Below are positions 15,318 to 23,703 of a stretch of DNA of 64,000 bases, in pieces (position 1 is the first letter of the stretch; each line of letters begins with the position of its first letter). The stretch is from positions 1 to 64,000 of IMG/VR virus record IMGVR_UViG_3300020122_000089; one strand, written 5' to 3'. The translations under genes were made by a program, and so were the position numbers. A model generated the notes under the pieces. The model made no database searches, was not told the origin of the DNA, and saw nothing but the letters and a program-made list of their open reading frames with translations. The stretch is from a virus.

Positions 15318-15721
15318 GCCGCCATATTCTCCATCTTTTCTTTTTCCAGTCTCAATCGTTCGCGCTGTACGGAAAAGATTTTTCTTGCGAATTTCAAGTA
15401 TTCTTCCGGTGAGTCTTTTACTGATTCAGCATGCGCTTGCGCTATAGCAATCAAATCTTCTTCGGATTCTGCGTGATACATATCATAGGATAATGCGACT
15501 ATTTCAGGAGCAAAACATGCTAGTCGATGCTTGCAAATTGCGGTGGGTTTGTTCTCGCCTATCCAACACGTACAGGAATCGGCGGTGACTGCGTATATTT
15601 TTTCTTTACCAAAAGTCTGCGACCAGCAGGTTATTACACCATCACCTTCGTAGCCTTGTACGTATCCTTCTCGGATAAGAAAAGCGGCTCGGTTTATTGT
15701 ATTTTCTGGCTTTAGCCTCAT
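15314..15721 (-). CDS. SWIM zinc-finger protein
   Basis: A 135-residue protein from ATG 15721 (ATGA overlap with the exonuclease gene; the longer frame is not needed). The SWIM pattern CTCW...AICKH (CxC, then CxH) is at about residues 49-65, followed by a long charged helix. SWIM domains bind nucleic acid or protein partners. A near match to the palindrome lies at 15400-15409. Confidence 0.7.
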   Translation of the reverse strand: MRLKPENTINRAAFLIREGYVQGYEGDGVITCWSQTFGKEKIYAVTADSCTCWIGENKPTAICKHRLACFAPEIVALSYDMYHAESEEDLIAIAQAHAESVKDSPEEYLKFARKIFSVQRERLRLEKEKMENMAA

Positions 15722-16422
15722 AATAACACGGCCTTGCTCACGGGGAAATCTAACGCCGCCGCCTCTTCGGATGTCATCTTTCGCGCCCAATGCCTCGGTA
15801 TGATTCTATCCCATATGAATCCATTCGCCTTATTGATATCATTCTTCTCAATTGGAAGATGTGACACGTAAATTTCTTTTGGCGTAAGAGCGTAATTGAA
15901 TACAGCCTGCAAGTCATCCTGTTTATCAAATATCGCAGCTATCAATCGGCAATCATCAAGCGCCCTATGCGCTTCAACTACTGGAACGTTATACGCCACG
16001 GCAATCTCGACAAGGCTGGTACTTTTTAACGCCTTTGGCCACCTACATTCTGTTTTAGTACAAATCCAATTATCAAATTCCGTCCACCCGATCTGTTTCA
16101 AGAACGCTTTATCAAACTCTGCATTATGCGCGCAGATAATATCGGAGGCTTCATACATCCACGCAAGGTGGTCATGCGCTAATTGATTGCCCTGTCCTTC
16201 AAAAAATTCTTCCGATGCTTTTATAGCGCCTACCGAGATGCGGTTGACTTCTTCGCAGGCGTTCGATGGTTCCTCCATTGTTAAAATAGATGAAAACTGT
16301 TGCAAGGTGGTACGGTGCTCAACTGAATATAAAATAGCCGCCACTTCAATAATCCTGTCGGTGTCAGGATTTAATCCATTCGTCTCCGTGTCTACAATGA
16401 GCACTCGTTTTATTTCTCTCAT
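15718..16422 (-). CDS. DnaQ-like DEDDh 3'-5' exonuclease
   Basis: A 234-residue protein. Exo I is VDTETNG, Exo II HNAEFDKAFL and Exo III HRALDDC, giving the D-E-D-D-h set. It is a probable proofreading or DNA/RNA-trimming exonuclease acting with the phage replisome. No polymerase gene is visible in this window, so the partner is unknown. Confidence 0.85.
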   Translation of the reverse strand: MREIKRVLIVDTETNGLNPDTDRIIEVAAILYSVEHRTTLQQFSSILTMEEPSNACEEVNRISVGAIKASEEFFEGQGNQLAHDHLAWMYEASDIICAHNAEFDKAFLKQIGWTEFDNWICTKTECRWPKALKSTSLVEIAVAYNVPVVEAHRALDDCRLIAAIFDKQDDLQAVFNYALTPKEIYVSHLPIEKNDINKANGFIWDRIIPRHWARKMTSEEAAALDFPVSKAVLL

Positions 16423-16568
16423 ATTCCCTCAGCGCGTTCTTGGCATAACCCTAAGTGGTACAACTTTTTGGATCGTGGGTTAAACCATGCTTCTTCGCCA
16501 ACATAAATTGTCTCCTGACAATAATCGCATAGACATTCGTAAATAACCTTGATTACAAAAAGGGTCAC
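16419..16568 (-). CDS. Small protein with Cys pairs, GTG start
   Basis: A 49-residue frame that fills the gap 16423-16573. From GTG 16568 it reads MTLFVIKVIYECLCDYCQ then GEEAWFNPRSKKLYHLGLCQ, a likely small zinc-binding fold (CLCDYC plus H and C). Its TGA overlaps the exonuclease ATG (ATGA), which strongly supports it. The ATG one frame over gives only a short frame. Confidence 0.65.
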   Translation of the reverse strand: MTLFVIKVIYECLCDYCQETIYVGEEAWFNPRSKKLYHLGLCQERAEGI

Positions 16569-16573
16569 ACATT

Positions 16574-16942
16574 TTATCCCGTTTCTTCCGGAAGATTTTC
16601 TTTTACCTTCAACCTCTCGGTGGTTTTCTTGAATTCACCATCTAGCCTTTTACGTTCTGCATGATGGATCGCCTCGCGTAAATTATGACCGTTGAATTTG
16701 TTGGTTTCAGCTTTTCCGTCTATAATCACGGCGGTATCGGCATCTATATCATGTGGGATTATTATCACCGTCCTTCCTGCTTCCACTTCATGTTTAAGCT
16801 GTTGCAAATACCACCTGAGACATCTTGCGGCAAATCCATTGCCGCTAAAATACCCTTGCTGTGATATTCCGAATTGCTTCTCACCGTATTCTAAGAACGA
16901 TTCAATAGCAGCTATCGTCTGTTCTCTGGTAAATTCTTCAAT
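16574..16942 (-). CDS. Hypothetical protein
   Basis: A 122-residue protein from ATG 16942, which overlaps the helicase stop; the longer frame runs into the helicase gene and is rejected. The C-terminal ENLPEETG is the palindrome (core 16585-16594) read as LPEE. Central strand VIIIPHDIDADTAVIIDG. No family recognised. Confidence 0.6.
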   Translation of the reverse strand: MEEFTREQTIAAIESFLEYGEKQFGISQQGYFSGNGFAARCLRWYLQQLKHEVEAGRTVIIIPHDIDADTAVIIDGKAETNKFNGHNLREAIHHAERKRLDGEFKKTTERLKVKENLPEETG

Positions 16943-18359
16943 CATCACCTGTCTCACCGTAATTGCCGCCATACGCCGAGGATCGTTTACGCCTGCGCTG
17001 TTGCGACTGCTCGTGTTTTGGCCAGTCATCCCAAGATAAATCTTCAAATCGAGTGTATTGGTCAATAAACGCCATGTGGACGTCTTCTTCGGTTGTGCCG
17101 TCGCGCTGTTTTAAGAATATCAGTGTAGCGCGTCCTTTGTCTGCATCATCACGTGTATACATCCATTTTCGGTAAAGCCCTATTACAACATCTGCAACTT
17201 TTTCAATATCTGACGAGTCTGCTAGATCGCTCAATTGCGGCCTATGATCGGGGCGTTCATCTGCCGCCCTGCTTAATTGCGCTGCCGCTAATACTGGAAC
17301 GTCTAGCATCCTACTAACCCGCCTGAGGCCCGTCATGACATGCCCTATCTTTTCTTGACGGGTACGGTAGGGTTTTCCTGGCTCCATTTCATGAATATGA
17401 TCTACTATGATAAGGTCAAGCCCAAATCGAGTTTTATGCTGACGCCCTTGACTGATAAGCATGTCTGGGGTCATATCCGCCGTATCGTCAATCATGAATT
17501 GAGTAATCGCCAATCGTGTTAGTGTTTCTTCTAGGCGCGACCATTCCTCACGGTCCATTCTACCTTGCCGCATAATATAGGAATCAACGCGGGATACTGA
17601 TGCTAAGATGCGTTGAACTATTTTCTCGGCGGAGGATTCTATAGAGGCCATGAGCACTGAACGGCCTTCAAGCGCCACATTCGTTGCAATATTAGTAACT
17701 AACGCCGTCTTCCCCATGCTGGTTCTAGCGGCCACGACAGACACGCCAGGCGTTAACCCTAATGTTCTCGCATTGATATCTGCAAACCCTGTATCTAGCC
17801 CTATCAGCGTCTTTCGATCTTGTGCTTTTGCTTCGTAAAAGTCCGCCAGTTTTGCGGCTACGGTAGCTACGTGCCTAGGGCCGCCTTCGGTATTACCCTC
17901 CGACATTTCGTAGACCATTTGTTCGGCAGAGCCAAGCATGCTATCGAAGTCGGTTTCATCTGTTAAAACCATCCGCTGAATGTCTGCGCCTACGGTTAAT
18001 AATTGTCGTTTTCTCCATGTATCTTTTACGATTTTGATATAAGGAGCTACCGTATCTGTTCGTGGAACCCCATCTATTAGTGAGGCAATATAAGTGGCGC
18101 CACCTACGCGCTCAAAGTCGCCACGGCGGCGTAGCTCATCTGAAAGTGTGATTAAGTCAACTGGCTGGTTGCTTTCTCTAACACTAAGGATTGCTTGATA
18201 GACACGCCTGTTCACGTCAAGGTATATTGATTCTGGCTGCAACAGTGATGTTACTTCATCTAGTACGCGATTGTCTAATAAAATAGCACCGCAGATAGAA
18301 CGCTCTGCGTCTACGCTACTTGGTAATCCTTTATCGTAAAATGGATCGCGTTGCATCAT
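16938..18359 (-). CDS. dnaB: DnaB-type replicative helicase
   Basis: A 473-residue protein, a full-length DnaB. The N-terminal domain starts SVDAERSICGAILLDN. Walker A is AARTSMGKT (residues 211-219) and Walker B IIVDHIHEM, followed by PVLAAAQLSRAADERPDHRPQLSDLADSS-type helicase motifs. It unwinds the fork ahead of the polymerase. No DnaC-like loader is recognised; nearby small genes or the initiator-like gene at 18716 may fill that role. No palindrome lies inside it. Confidence 0.93.
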   Translation of the reverse strand: MMQRDPFYDKGLPSSVDAERSICGAILLDNRVLDEVTSLLQPESIYLDVNRRVYQAILSVRESNQPVDLITLSDELRRRGDFERVGGATYIASLIDGVPRTDTVAPYIKIVKDTWRKRQLLTVGADIQRMVLTDETDFDSMLGSAEQMVYEMSEGNTEGGPRHVATVAAKLADFYEAKAQDRKTLIGLDTGFADINARTLGLTPGVSVVAARTSMGKTALVTNIATNVALEGRSVLMASIESSAEKIVQRILASVSRVDSYIMRQGRMDREEWSRLEETLTRLAITQFMIDDTADMTPDMLISQGRQHKTRFGLDLIIVDHIHEMEPGKPYRTRQEKIGHVMTGLRRVSRMLDVPVLAAAQLSRAADERPDHRPQLSDLADSSDIEKVADVVIGLYRKWMYTRDDADKGRATLIFLKQRDGTTEEDVHMAFIDQYTRFEDLSWDDWPKHEQSQQRRRKRSSAYGGNYGETGDD

Positions 18360-18584
18360 TTAGAAAAACCTATCGGATTTTTTACCGCCTGTTGATTGCT
18401 GTTGGCATTTACAAATGCCTGAACGCTTGCCCTTTTTCACCACTCCGGTATCATTACAAATAGTACAATCGTATTGCCGCGCTTCTTGCTCCGCTAACTG
18501 GCAGGCGGTGCGCTTTAATCTTTCAAGTACGCGGCGGGCGGCATCGCCAACGTGTACAGGGCCTGGTGTCTTATCGACTGACAT
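18360..18584 (-). CDS. Small zinc-finger protein
   Basis: A 74-residue protein with CTICNDTGVV...GICKCQ, a zinc-knuckle spacing similar to DnaJ-type repeats. Its stop is directly followed by the helicase ATG in the same frame. It may assist replication; function unproven. Confidence 0.65.
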   Translation of the reverse strand: MSVDKTPGPVHVGDAARRVLERLKRTACQLAEQEARQYDCTICNDTGVVKKGKRSGICKCQQQSTGGKKSDRFF

Positions 18585-18714
18585 ACGATGGATTAGGATT
18601 GTAAATCAACTCGTCCATAAACTCATTCAATCTCAAATGCAAGCAGATTTCTTTATGGTGCTGATCGCAATAAAGCCACAGGCGCGTACCTGTTCGCATT
18701 TCGGGTATTCGCAT
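18571..18714 (-). CDS. Small hypothetical protein filling the gap
   Basis: A 47-residue frame (starts MRIPEMRTGTRLWLYCD, includes QHHKEICLHLRLNEF) starting 1 nt after the upstream stop and overlapping the next ATG by 14 nt. It accounts for the otherwise empty stretch 18585-18715. Its Cys/His content (YCDQHHKEIC) suggests metal binding. Confidence 0.6.
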   Translation of the reverse strand: MRIPEMRTGTRLWLYCDQHHKEICLHLRLNEFMDELIYNPNPSYVSR

Positions 18715-18715
18715 A

Positions 18716-19471
18716 TCATTGTTTTCTACCGGTCTCTCGAATCCATTCCCCCGGAATAGGAGGGAGGTTCCCGTTATATCGTTCGCGGCAAAAATCAGCG
18801 TACTTACCCCAGTTTGACCAGGCGTTGTCGGGCCTCGGCGCGCTAAGTTTATCGCCTATTTTGATTCTGGATTCTTGCCAAACCCGAATTCCAAGAATAC
18901 GTTTTTGTAATCTTTCAAACTCTTCGTCTGGATATTTCTTGATAATGTTTTTGATAAACCGTTGTGCTTCTGCGGCATCACGTGGAATCAGTGGCGTATT
19001 GAAATTGCTCATCTTAATTACTACCGGCATTAAGGCGCGGTGAAGTTGTGATAGTTTTCCATCGCCATTTGATTTTGATGTGTTTTCTTCCGGAAGAATT
19101 GCTTCATGCGCATCTTCGATATCGCCATCGCCTAGTACAACTATGGATTCAAGGGTTTTGATTTTCACCCAATTAAGGCTAAGCCATTTTGTGGTATCTT
19201 TTGTCAGTAAGGAGGCATCTTCAATGTATAGAAAGTTCTTATCTTGCAATGCCTTTAATTCTTCTTTTATACCTGCCGTTGTTAGCCAAGGTAGTAGTCT
19301 TGCTAACTGCTTATTATCACGCGCTACCTTTTTACCGGACGGGGTATCCATTCCATATTCGGATATTTCTGCTTCTAGGGTTAGTAGGACCACCGACGAC
19401 GCTAACCCTATCTCTTTCGCTAGGGGCGGGTAGAAGGTTGGGTGATGTGCATTTGGAATCATGATTCTCAT
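18716..19471 (-). CDS. Probable replication initiator or replisome organiser
   Basis: A 251-residue protein. The N-terminal ~110 residues resemble the winged-helix domain of phage replication proteins (FYPPLAKEIGLASSVVLLTLEAEI, LPWLTTAGIKEELKALQD, FLYIED). A low-complexity linker holding LPEE from a palindrome (19087-19096) follows, then a helical C-terminal region. Its place two genes before the helicase supports an initiation or helicase-loading role. This is inference from architecture and context. Confidence 0.55.
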   Translation of the reverse strand: MRIMIPNAHHPTFYPPLAKEIGLASSVVLLTLEAEISEYGMDTPSGKKVARDNKQLARLLPWLTTAGIKEELKALQDKNFLYIEDASLLTKDTTKWLSLNWVKIKTLESIVVLGDGDIEDAHEAILPEENTSKSNGDGKLSQLHRALMPVVIKMSNFNTPLIPRDAAEAQRFIKNIIKKYPDEEFERLQKRILGIRVWQESRIKIGDKLSAPRPDNAWSNWGKYADFCRERYNGNLPPIPGEWIRETGRKQ

Positions 19472-19878
19472 GCTAACTTCTTTTGGTTTTGCCTTGCGAG
19501 CCTTTCCTCCATTTCAAGCATCAATCGCACTGCTACAACATGCGAGCATGGTGAATTTCCATTCCGGCAGTCGCACATATTACCGGCTGCATTTATACCT
19601 TCCGCCCCTTCGATGATTTCATGTGATTTTCCAGGGTCGGTATCGGGGTATGGAAAAACCTTGAATACTCGACGCCTTGTACCGCCATACATGCTATCAT
19701 CTAATCGCTCTACGCGCATTGACTGGGCGCGTTTCAATTTACGGTTATCTCTATAACGGCGCTTCTTTGTGATTTTCTTTGGACGTTTTTTGATAACGGA
19801 CGGATCGCGTGGTGGTGTTTCAATCATCGGTTTTAGATTCTGCGTTATTAACATCCTACCCCGGCGGTCTTGTTTCAT
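19468..19878 (-). CDS. SWIM zinc-finger protein, basic
   Basis: A 136-residue protein. The first 60 residues are Lys/Arg-rich; a SWIM motif (CDCRNGNSPCSHVVAVRLML) lies near the C-terminus. It is the second SWIM protein of this operon (the other is at 15314). Probably nucleic-acid binding. It overlaps the next gene by 4 nt. Confidence 0.7.
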   Translation of the reverse strand: MKQDRRGRMLITQNLKPMIETPPRDPSVIKKRPKKITKKRRYRDNRKLKRAQSMRVERLDDSMYGGTRRRVFKVFPYPDTDPGKSHEIIEGAEGINAAGNMCDCRNGNSPCSHVVAVRLMLEMEERLARQNQKKLA

Positions 19879-19881
19879 AGG

Positions 19882-20127
19882 TTAGTTTTTCTCAAATCCT
19901 CTGTATTCAACCGGTTTGTAGGTCGCTTCGATTGCTCGATGATCGGCGATGTATCTGCGGTATCTTTCTAACGCTTTACGGTCGCCAATCAGCGAGTGCT
20001 TTAACCTTGCCCTTACCTGCGTACTGCTCATTAAAGCTAAATCGGCATTGCCGACAAGATAACGGGCGGCGGATTGCCTTCCGGTGCGCTGACGCGCTGC
20101 GCGTTGATATGCGTTAGTTTTGCGCAT
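19882..20127 (-). CDS. Small basic hypothetical protein
   Basis: An 81-residue protein from MRKTNAYQRAARQ, chosen because palindrome-derived GGAAGAAAAGAATG lies upstream. Strongly basic (RQRTGRQSAARYL, LERYRRYIADHRAIEATY). It overlaps the upstream gene by 14 nt. Function unknown. Confidence 0.6.
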   Translation of the reverse strand: MRKTNAYQRAARQRTGRQSAARYLVGNADLALMSSTQVRARLKHSLIGDRKALERYRRYIADHRAIEATYKPVEYRGFEKN

Positions 20128-20368
20128 TCTTTTCTTCCGGAAGAAATTCATCCGCAAGCGCCCCGATTTCAGCACAGAGCCTTATGAACCTTGCGTCTTT
20201 CGCGTCGCCTATTGTATCTCGGAGTTCTTCGCGGATTGCGAATAGGTCGGATTGTACTTTCGAGATTCTTTCGTAAACAAGAGAACCTTCCGGAGCCGCC
20301 GCACGTTGATCAGTGGGTGTTGATCTAAGCAGCTCCGGAGGGTTCTCTGCCTGTTTCGATTCGTTCAT
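20114..20368 (-). CDS. Small helical hypothetical protein
   Basis: An 84-residue protein from ATG 20368 (SD GAGGTGGG; a GTG lies 3 nt upstream). Mostly one long helix (ISKVQSDLFAIREELRDTIG), ending EFLPEEKNAQN with the palindrome as LPEE. The gene holds a 17-bp inverted repeat (20280-20348) that would fold in its mRNA. Confidence 0.6.
   Translation of the reverse strand: MNESKQAENPPELLRSTPTDQRAAAPEGSLVYERISKVQSDLFAIREELRDTIGDAKDARFIRLCAEIGALADEFLPEEKNAQN
20280..20348. repeat. Imperfect inverted repeat, 17-bp arms, inside a gene
   Basis: Arms 20280-20296 and 20332-20348 pair with one mismatch around a ~35-nt loop. Both contain the TCCGGA core, so this is a stem-loop built around a partial palindrome element. 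It lies early in the transcript from the promoter at 20440-20468. Confidence 0.55.
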
Positions 20369-20427
20369 CACCCACCTCGCTTTTTACGTGCTACTCGCTG
20401 TTTCTTCCGGAAGAATCTTTCTTCCAT
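20368..20427 (-). CDS. Very short basic leader peptide
   Basis: A 19-residue frame (MEERFFRKKQRVARKKRGG) starting 12 nt after a consensus -10 box, nearly leaderless, and stopping as TGATG over the next start. FFRKK is the palindrome (core 20404-20413). It could be a leader peptide coupling translation to the next gene, or a chance frame. Confidence 0.4.
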   Translation of the reverse strand: MEERFFRKKQRVARKKRGG

Positions 20428-20439
20428 CAAAACAATGAC

Positions 20440-20468
20440 ATTATAGCATATTCATAATGCGTTGTCAA
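20440..20468 (-). promoter_or_regulatory. Perfect consensus sigma70 promoter
   Basis: Leftward TTGACA (20468-20463), a 17-nt spacer and TATAAT (20445-20440), between the clamp gene and the 20114 gene. Both hexamers match consensus. It should give strong transcription of the helicase cluster. Confidence 0.9.
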
Positions 20469-20477
20469 GCACTTTTT

Positions 20478-21821
20478 TCACCAAACCTCTTCTTCGTTTT
20501 CACTATCTAGCACTCGACGCGCTGCTTCTTCTGGTGATTCAGCCGGAACTTCTGGCTGTTTGACTTTTTCTGGTTTCTTTTCCGCCGTCTTCTTCTTTTC
20601 TGTAGGGGCAGGTGGTGCTGTCGCTATGTTTTCGTTGATTGACATGAGGATATAATCGCATTGAAAACCTTCAGTGCGGAGGTCGCCATCTGTCAATCTG
20701 AGTGGGTTTGCGGCATTTGTTCCACCTACTCGAATAATACTCGATCTTGCGTTGGTGAGAAAATCTAAAAGATAGCGATGATTAACGCGGACGGTTAAGT
20801 CTTTGCCTTCAACCGAAGATTCGTCTTTCACTTTGTACCCAATGTCAATATCGCCTCTATAGTCGCCACCGTCCGATAAATTCACTGCTTCGAGATGGAG
20901 AACACCTGATGGGTCGAAGTTGAGCTTTACGCCAGATTCACCACGCCCGTCTAGCACCATTGCCGCACTAGAAATAGCCGTTCGGAGCTTTTTCATATCA
21001 ACGGCGGCGAATTTCTCGGTCTTGATTTTTTGAAATATCGTTTTCCAGTTTGGAAACGTTCCCGCAAGTAACAGGCTAGATAGGATACGCCTTCCGTCTG
21101 TGGCGAAGATATGATTCTGTCCTTTTGAAAGAGTGATTACAGAACCACCAACCGAGGCCCGCGCCATAGAAGCGATTGCGCGGAGTCCTTTTTGTGGAAT
21201 CATCACGTCCCAAGGCGTAGTAAATTCACCTGTTCGTGTGGCTACTGAAAGCCTCAATCCATCGGTGGCGACAAATCTAATGGCGGCCGGTATTGGTGGT
21301 TTCACCTCTCCGGCGTCTTTGCTGACGGTAAACTCCATATAAGCACCGGGAAGGGTTTTACCAACCACTTCGTTTATTGCATAAGTGACGCCCTCGATAA
21401 GACTGGCAAGTCCAGTTGCAGGAACCTGGCTTTTCATTGCGCCTTCTTGTAGGGTTGGCTGTTGCGGAAAATCATCGGCGGCTCTACCTGGCATTCTAAA
21501 TCGAGATGCGCCTGACGATAGGTTTAGCCAATTTTGCTGGTCGGTTGATAGGGCGACTTCGTTTCCGTCCATTGATTTTACATAATCGTAAAATCGCTTT
21601 GCGTCTACAACCGCAATGCCTTCTTCTGAAATAGACAGACCGTTATCGTCGCACGTAGTGGTGAGTGATACCTCACCGTCGGTGGCGGATAATACCACCT
21701 TTCCTTCTTCCGCCTTGATATAAACGCAAGAGAGGATAGGCGAAACGGTTTTTTGCGCAGCTATGTCTTGTAGTAATACTAATTCGCGTTGTAGTGATTC
21801 TTGGCGAATGGCTAGATTCAT
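20478..21821 (-). CDS. dnaN: DNA polymerase III beta sliding clamp (DnaN)
   Basis: A 447-residue protein. It has the three-domain clamp layout: VSPILSCVYIKAEEGKVVLSATDGEVSL early, MARASVGGSVITLSKGQNHIFATDGRRI in the middle with FPNWKTIF, and YLLDFLTNARSSIIRVGG late. It is longer than the usual ~370 residues because of a Lys/Glu/Pro-rich tail of about 60 residues. It encircles DNA and tethers polymerase and repair enzymes. Phage-encoded DnaN is uncommon. It overlaps the upstream gene by one base and is followed by a promoter. Confidence 0.88.
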   Translation of the reverse strand: MNLAIRQESLQRELVLLQDIAAQKTVSPILSCVYIKAEEGKVVLSATDGEVSLTTTCDDNGLSISEEGIAVVDAKRFYDYVKSMDGNEVALSTDQQNWLNLSSGASRFRMPGRAADDFPQQPTLQEGAMKSQVPATGLASLIEGVTYAINEVVGKTLPGAYMEFTVSKDAGEVKPPIPAAIRFVATDGLRLSVATRTGEFTTPWDVMIPQKGLRAIASMARASVGGSVITLSKGQNHIFATDGRRILSSLLLAGTFPNWKTIFQKIKTEKFAAVDMKKLRTAISSAAMVLDGRGESGVKLNFDPSGVLHLEAVNLSDGGDYRGDIDIGYKVKDESSVEGKDLTVRVNHRYLLDFLTNARSSIIRVGGTNAANPLRLTDGDLRTEGFQCDYILMSINENIATAPPAPTEKKKTAEKKPEKVKQPEVPAESPEEAARRVLDSENEEEVW

Positions 21822-22318
21822 TACTTATTGTTCCCCTTTCCGTCATACGCGGCGACAAATGCTCTCACCTCGCTAATCGTCAGTGACTTTTTCAGCGGCC
21901 ACGGTCGGCAACCGGAGCGCTCATCATCATCAACGGCATCAAGGTACTCTATCGCGCCCATCTTATCGCGAATCGGCTGCACGGCGAGGCGGAGGCGTTC
22001 AATCTCTGCCTGTAGCCGTAGGATTTCGTTGTAAGTTGGCGATAACGTTTCGTCGCCCATTCTTTCTCCAATAGCTGACTGGATGCGCCTGGGTAGATCG
22101 GCAAGCTGCTGCTTCAACTCGGCAATTCCATCGCGGTCGATTAGTCCTTGGGCGATTGCAATAGCGCTTTCTGGCACACCGACTGATAAGAATGTTCCGT
22201 TGCCATTGATCAAAACAATATCGTTCCGCCTATAGACATACCAAGTATCACAGTCTCGATAGCGCTTTTCATTCAACACTTCAATCGCCTGCTCGACTGT
22301 CTCAATGTGGGTGGCCAT
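21821..22318 (-). CDS. Hypothetical coiled-coil protein
   Basis: A 165-residue protein starting MATHIETVEQAIEVLNEK. The start is set by palindrome-derived GGAAGAATTCATG (core 22324-22333). The first 50 residues are beta-rich (WYVYRRNDIVLINGNGTFLSVG); residues 75-125 form a probable coiled coil. Function unknown. Confidence 0.6.
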   Translation of the reverse strand: MATHIETVEQAIEVLNEKRYRDCDTWYVYRRNDIVLINGNGTFLSVGVPESAIAIAQGLIDRDGIAELKQQLADLPRRIQSAIGERMGDETLSPTYNEILRLQAEIERLRLAVQPIRDKMGAIEYLDAVDDDERSGCRPWPLKKSLTISEVRAFVAAYDGKGNNK

Positions 22319-22340
22319 GAATTCTTCCGGAAGAAAATCT

Positions 22341-22371
22341 CCGTGGCGCCGCCTTCTATTCGGCGCCACGG
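22341..22371. terminator. GC-rich hairpin, possible attenuator
   Basis: A perfect 11-bp stem (CCGTGGCGCCG / CGGCGCCACGG) with a 9-nt loop, just before a palindrome copy. Leftward it is followed by AGATTTTCTT, a broken T-run. It may be a partial terminator or mRNA-stabilising hairpin between the 22394 gene and the 21821 gene. Confidence 0.5.
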
Positions 22372-22393
22372 ATTTAACGGAGGTCTGTGCGGC

Positions 22394-23701
22394 CTACTGC
22401 TTACCTTTTGCTTTCTTCTTGCTGCTCGCGCCAGAGGATTTCTTCCCTAACGGGAGGCTCTCGGTGCTTGCGCCGGCTAGTTTTGCCTTCTTCTCTTTCG
22501 GGGCGAGCTTTGCGGCCGCCTTCTCTCGGAACTTCTCAGGATCGAGCTTCTCTTCCATTTGCTGGCGGAGTTTTTCGCGCTCTTCTTCAAGCATCTCGTT
22601 CGCAATTGCATCTTGAACGATTGGCTCGAATTGCTCTTTCGTCAAGTTCTCGTTTGCGGCGCGCTCAAGCAGCGCCTTGCGCACGTCTTCGTTCTTGATC
22701 TTAGCGACGAGTTGTTCGATTGACTTCTCTTTTTCTTTCTCTTCGCCAACTTCTTTCTTGTACGCCTTGACGGCTTCTTTTGCCGCCTCTTTTGTCATCT
22801 TAGTAACGGGTTTGCCGTCTGTTTTGATCTGTTCAAGCATCTCGGCGCGCTTCGCTTCGTCCTTGATGCCCTTATTGAAAATCTTCTCGACTGCAACGTA
22901 GTTCTCGTGGAGCGTCTTGACCTGCTTTACGACGTCCTTAAATGCGGTCGCATCGAGCGCAACGCCCTTTTCGAGAGTTTCACGCGCCAAGTCTTCGGGC
23001 AGCCCATCGACCGCCTTTTGCTTCGCTTCGTTCATCTCGCGCTCTTCGCCCTTCGACGGGTCGATGTAGTAGGGGAATTCCTCTTCGACCGTCTGTTTAC
23101 ATTCTTCTATAAATTGAGTCTGGTTGTCCTGTTCAGGATCGAAAGCGCGGAATTTCAAATGCCAAACGGGGTATTCTTTCTTTCCGGCGTCTTCTTTCGA
23201 TTTGCCAGAAAGTTCGTGGATGCGTCCTTGAAACTCGACCACGTTCAGTCCGAGTTTAAGGGCGCGTTTGAGTTCTTTGTTGCGCTGCGGCTCTTTCAGC
23301 CCTTGCGCCCTGACGTGGTGGTTGTGCGAGAGACCTTCAACGCGCTGTTCGGCGATCTTATCGGGAAAGCCATACGACTTCGATACCGACATCAATTTCC
23401 TGCCGTAGTTCTTCTGATCGTCGGAGTAGCCAATCTCCTCGAAGAACCGGTCTACAGCATCGTCGCCGTAGAGCTCCTTATAGGCGTTCGCGGTATCGCC
23501 TACGTACCAACCCCACACCACGTTGACCTCATTCAGGCCCTTTGCAAGCTTGATGAGATTGTCACGACCGGGGTCTACGAGTTTCAAATTTCCTTCCAAG
23601 TCGGTTTTGGTTTCAAACACGATACCAACTCGCGTGTTCTCCCAGCCGGGCTGCCACAACGATTCAATGTTGTTGCGCACGGCAATAGCTTCTGTACTCA
23701 T
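22394..23701 (-). CDS. Large charged coiled-coil protein, unknown function
   Basis: A 435-residue protein. Residues 1-160 form a folded N-domain (ESLWQPGWENTRVGIVF, NVVWGWYVGDTANAYKELYG). Residues 220-435 are Lys/Glu-rich helices with a Lys/Ser/Ala tail. Codon use looks more G/C-rich at third positions than its neighbours, suggesting a different history. It is the second gene after the block promoter, so probably an early, abundant DNA-interacting protein. This role is inference. Confidence 0.6.
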   Translation of the reverse strand: MSTEAIAVRNNIESLWQPGWENTRVGIVFETKTDLEGNLKLVDPGRDNLIKLAKGLNEVNVVWGWYVGDTANAYKELYGDDAVDRFFEEIGYSDDQKNYGRKLMSVSKSYGFPDKIAEQRVEGLSHNHHVRAQGLKEPQRNKELKRALKLGLNVVEFQGRIHELSGKSKEDAGKKEYPVWHLKFRAFDPEQDNQTQFIEECKQTVEEEFPYYIDPSKGEEREMNEAKQKAVDGLPEDLARETLEKGVALDATAFKDVVKQVKTLHENYVAVEKIFNKGIKDEAKRAEMLEQIKTDGKPVTKMTKEAAKEAVKAYKKEVGEEKEKEKSIEQLVAKIKNEDVRKALLERAANENLTKEQFEPIVQDAIANEMLEEEREKLRQQMEEKLDPEKFREKAAAKLAPKEKKAKLAGASTESLPLGKKSSGASSKKKAKGKQ

Positions 23702-23703
23702 AA

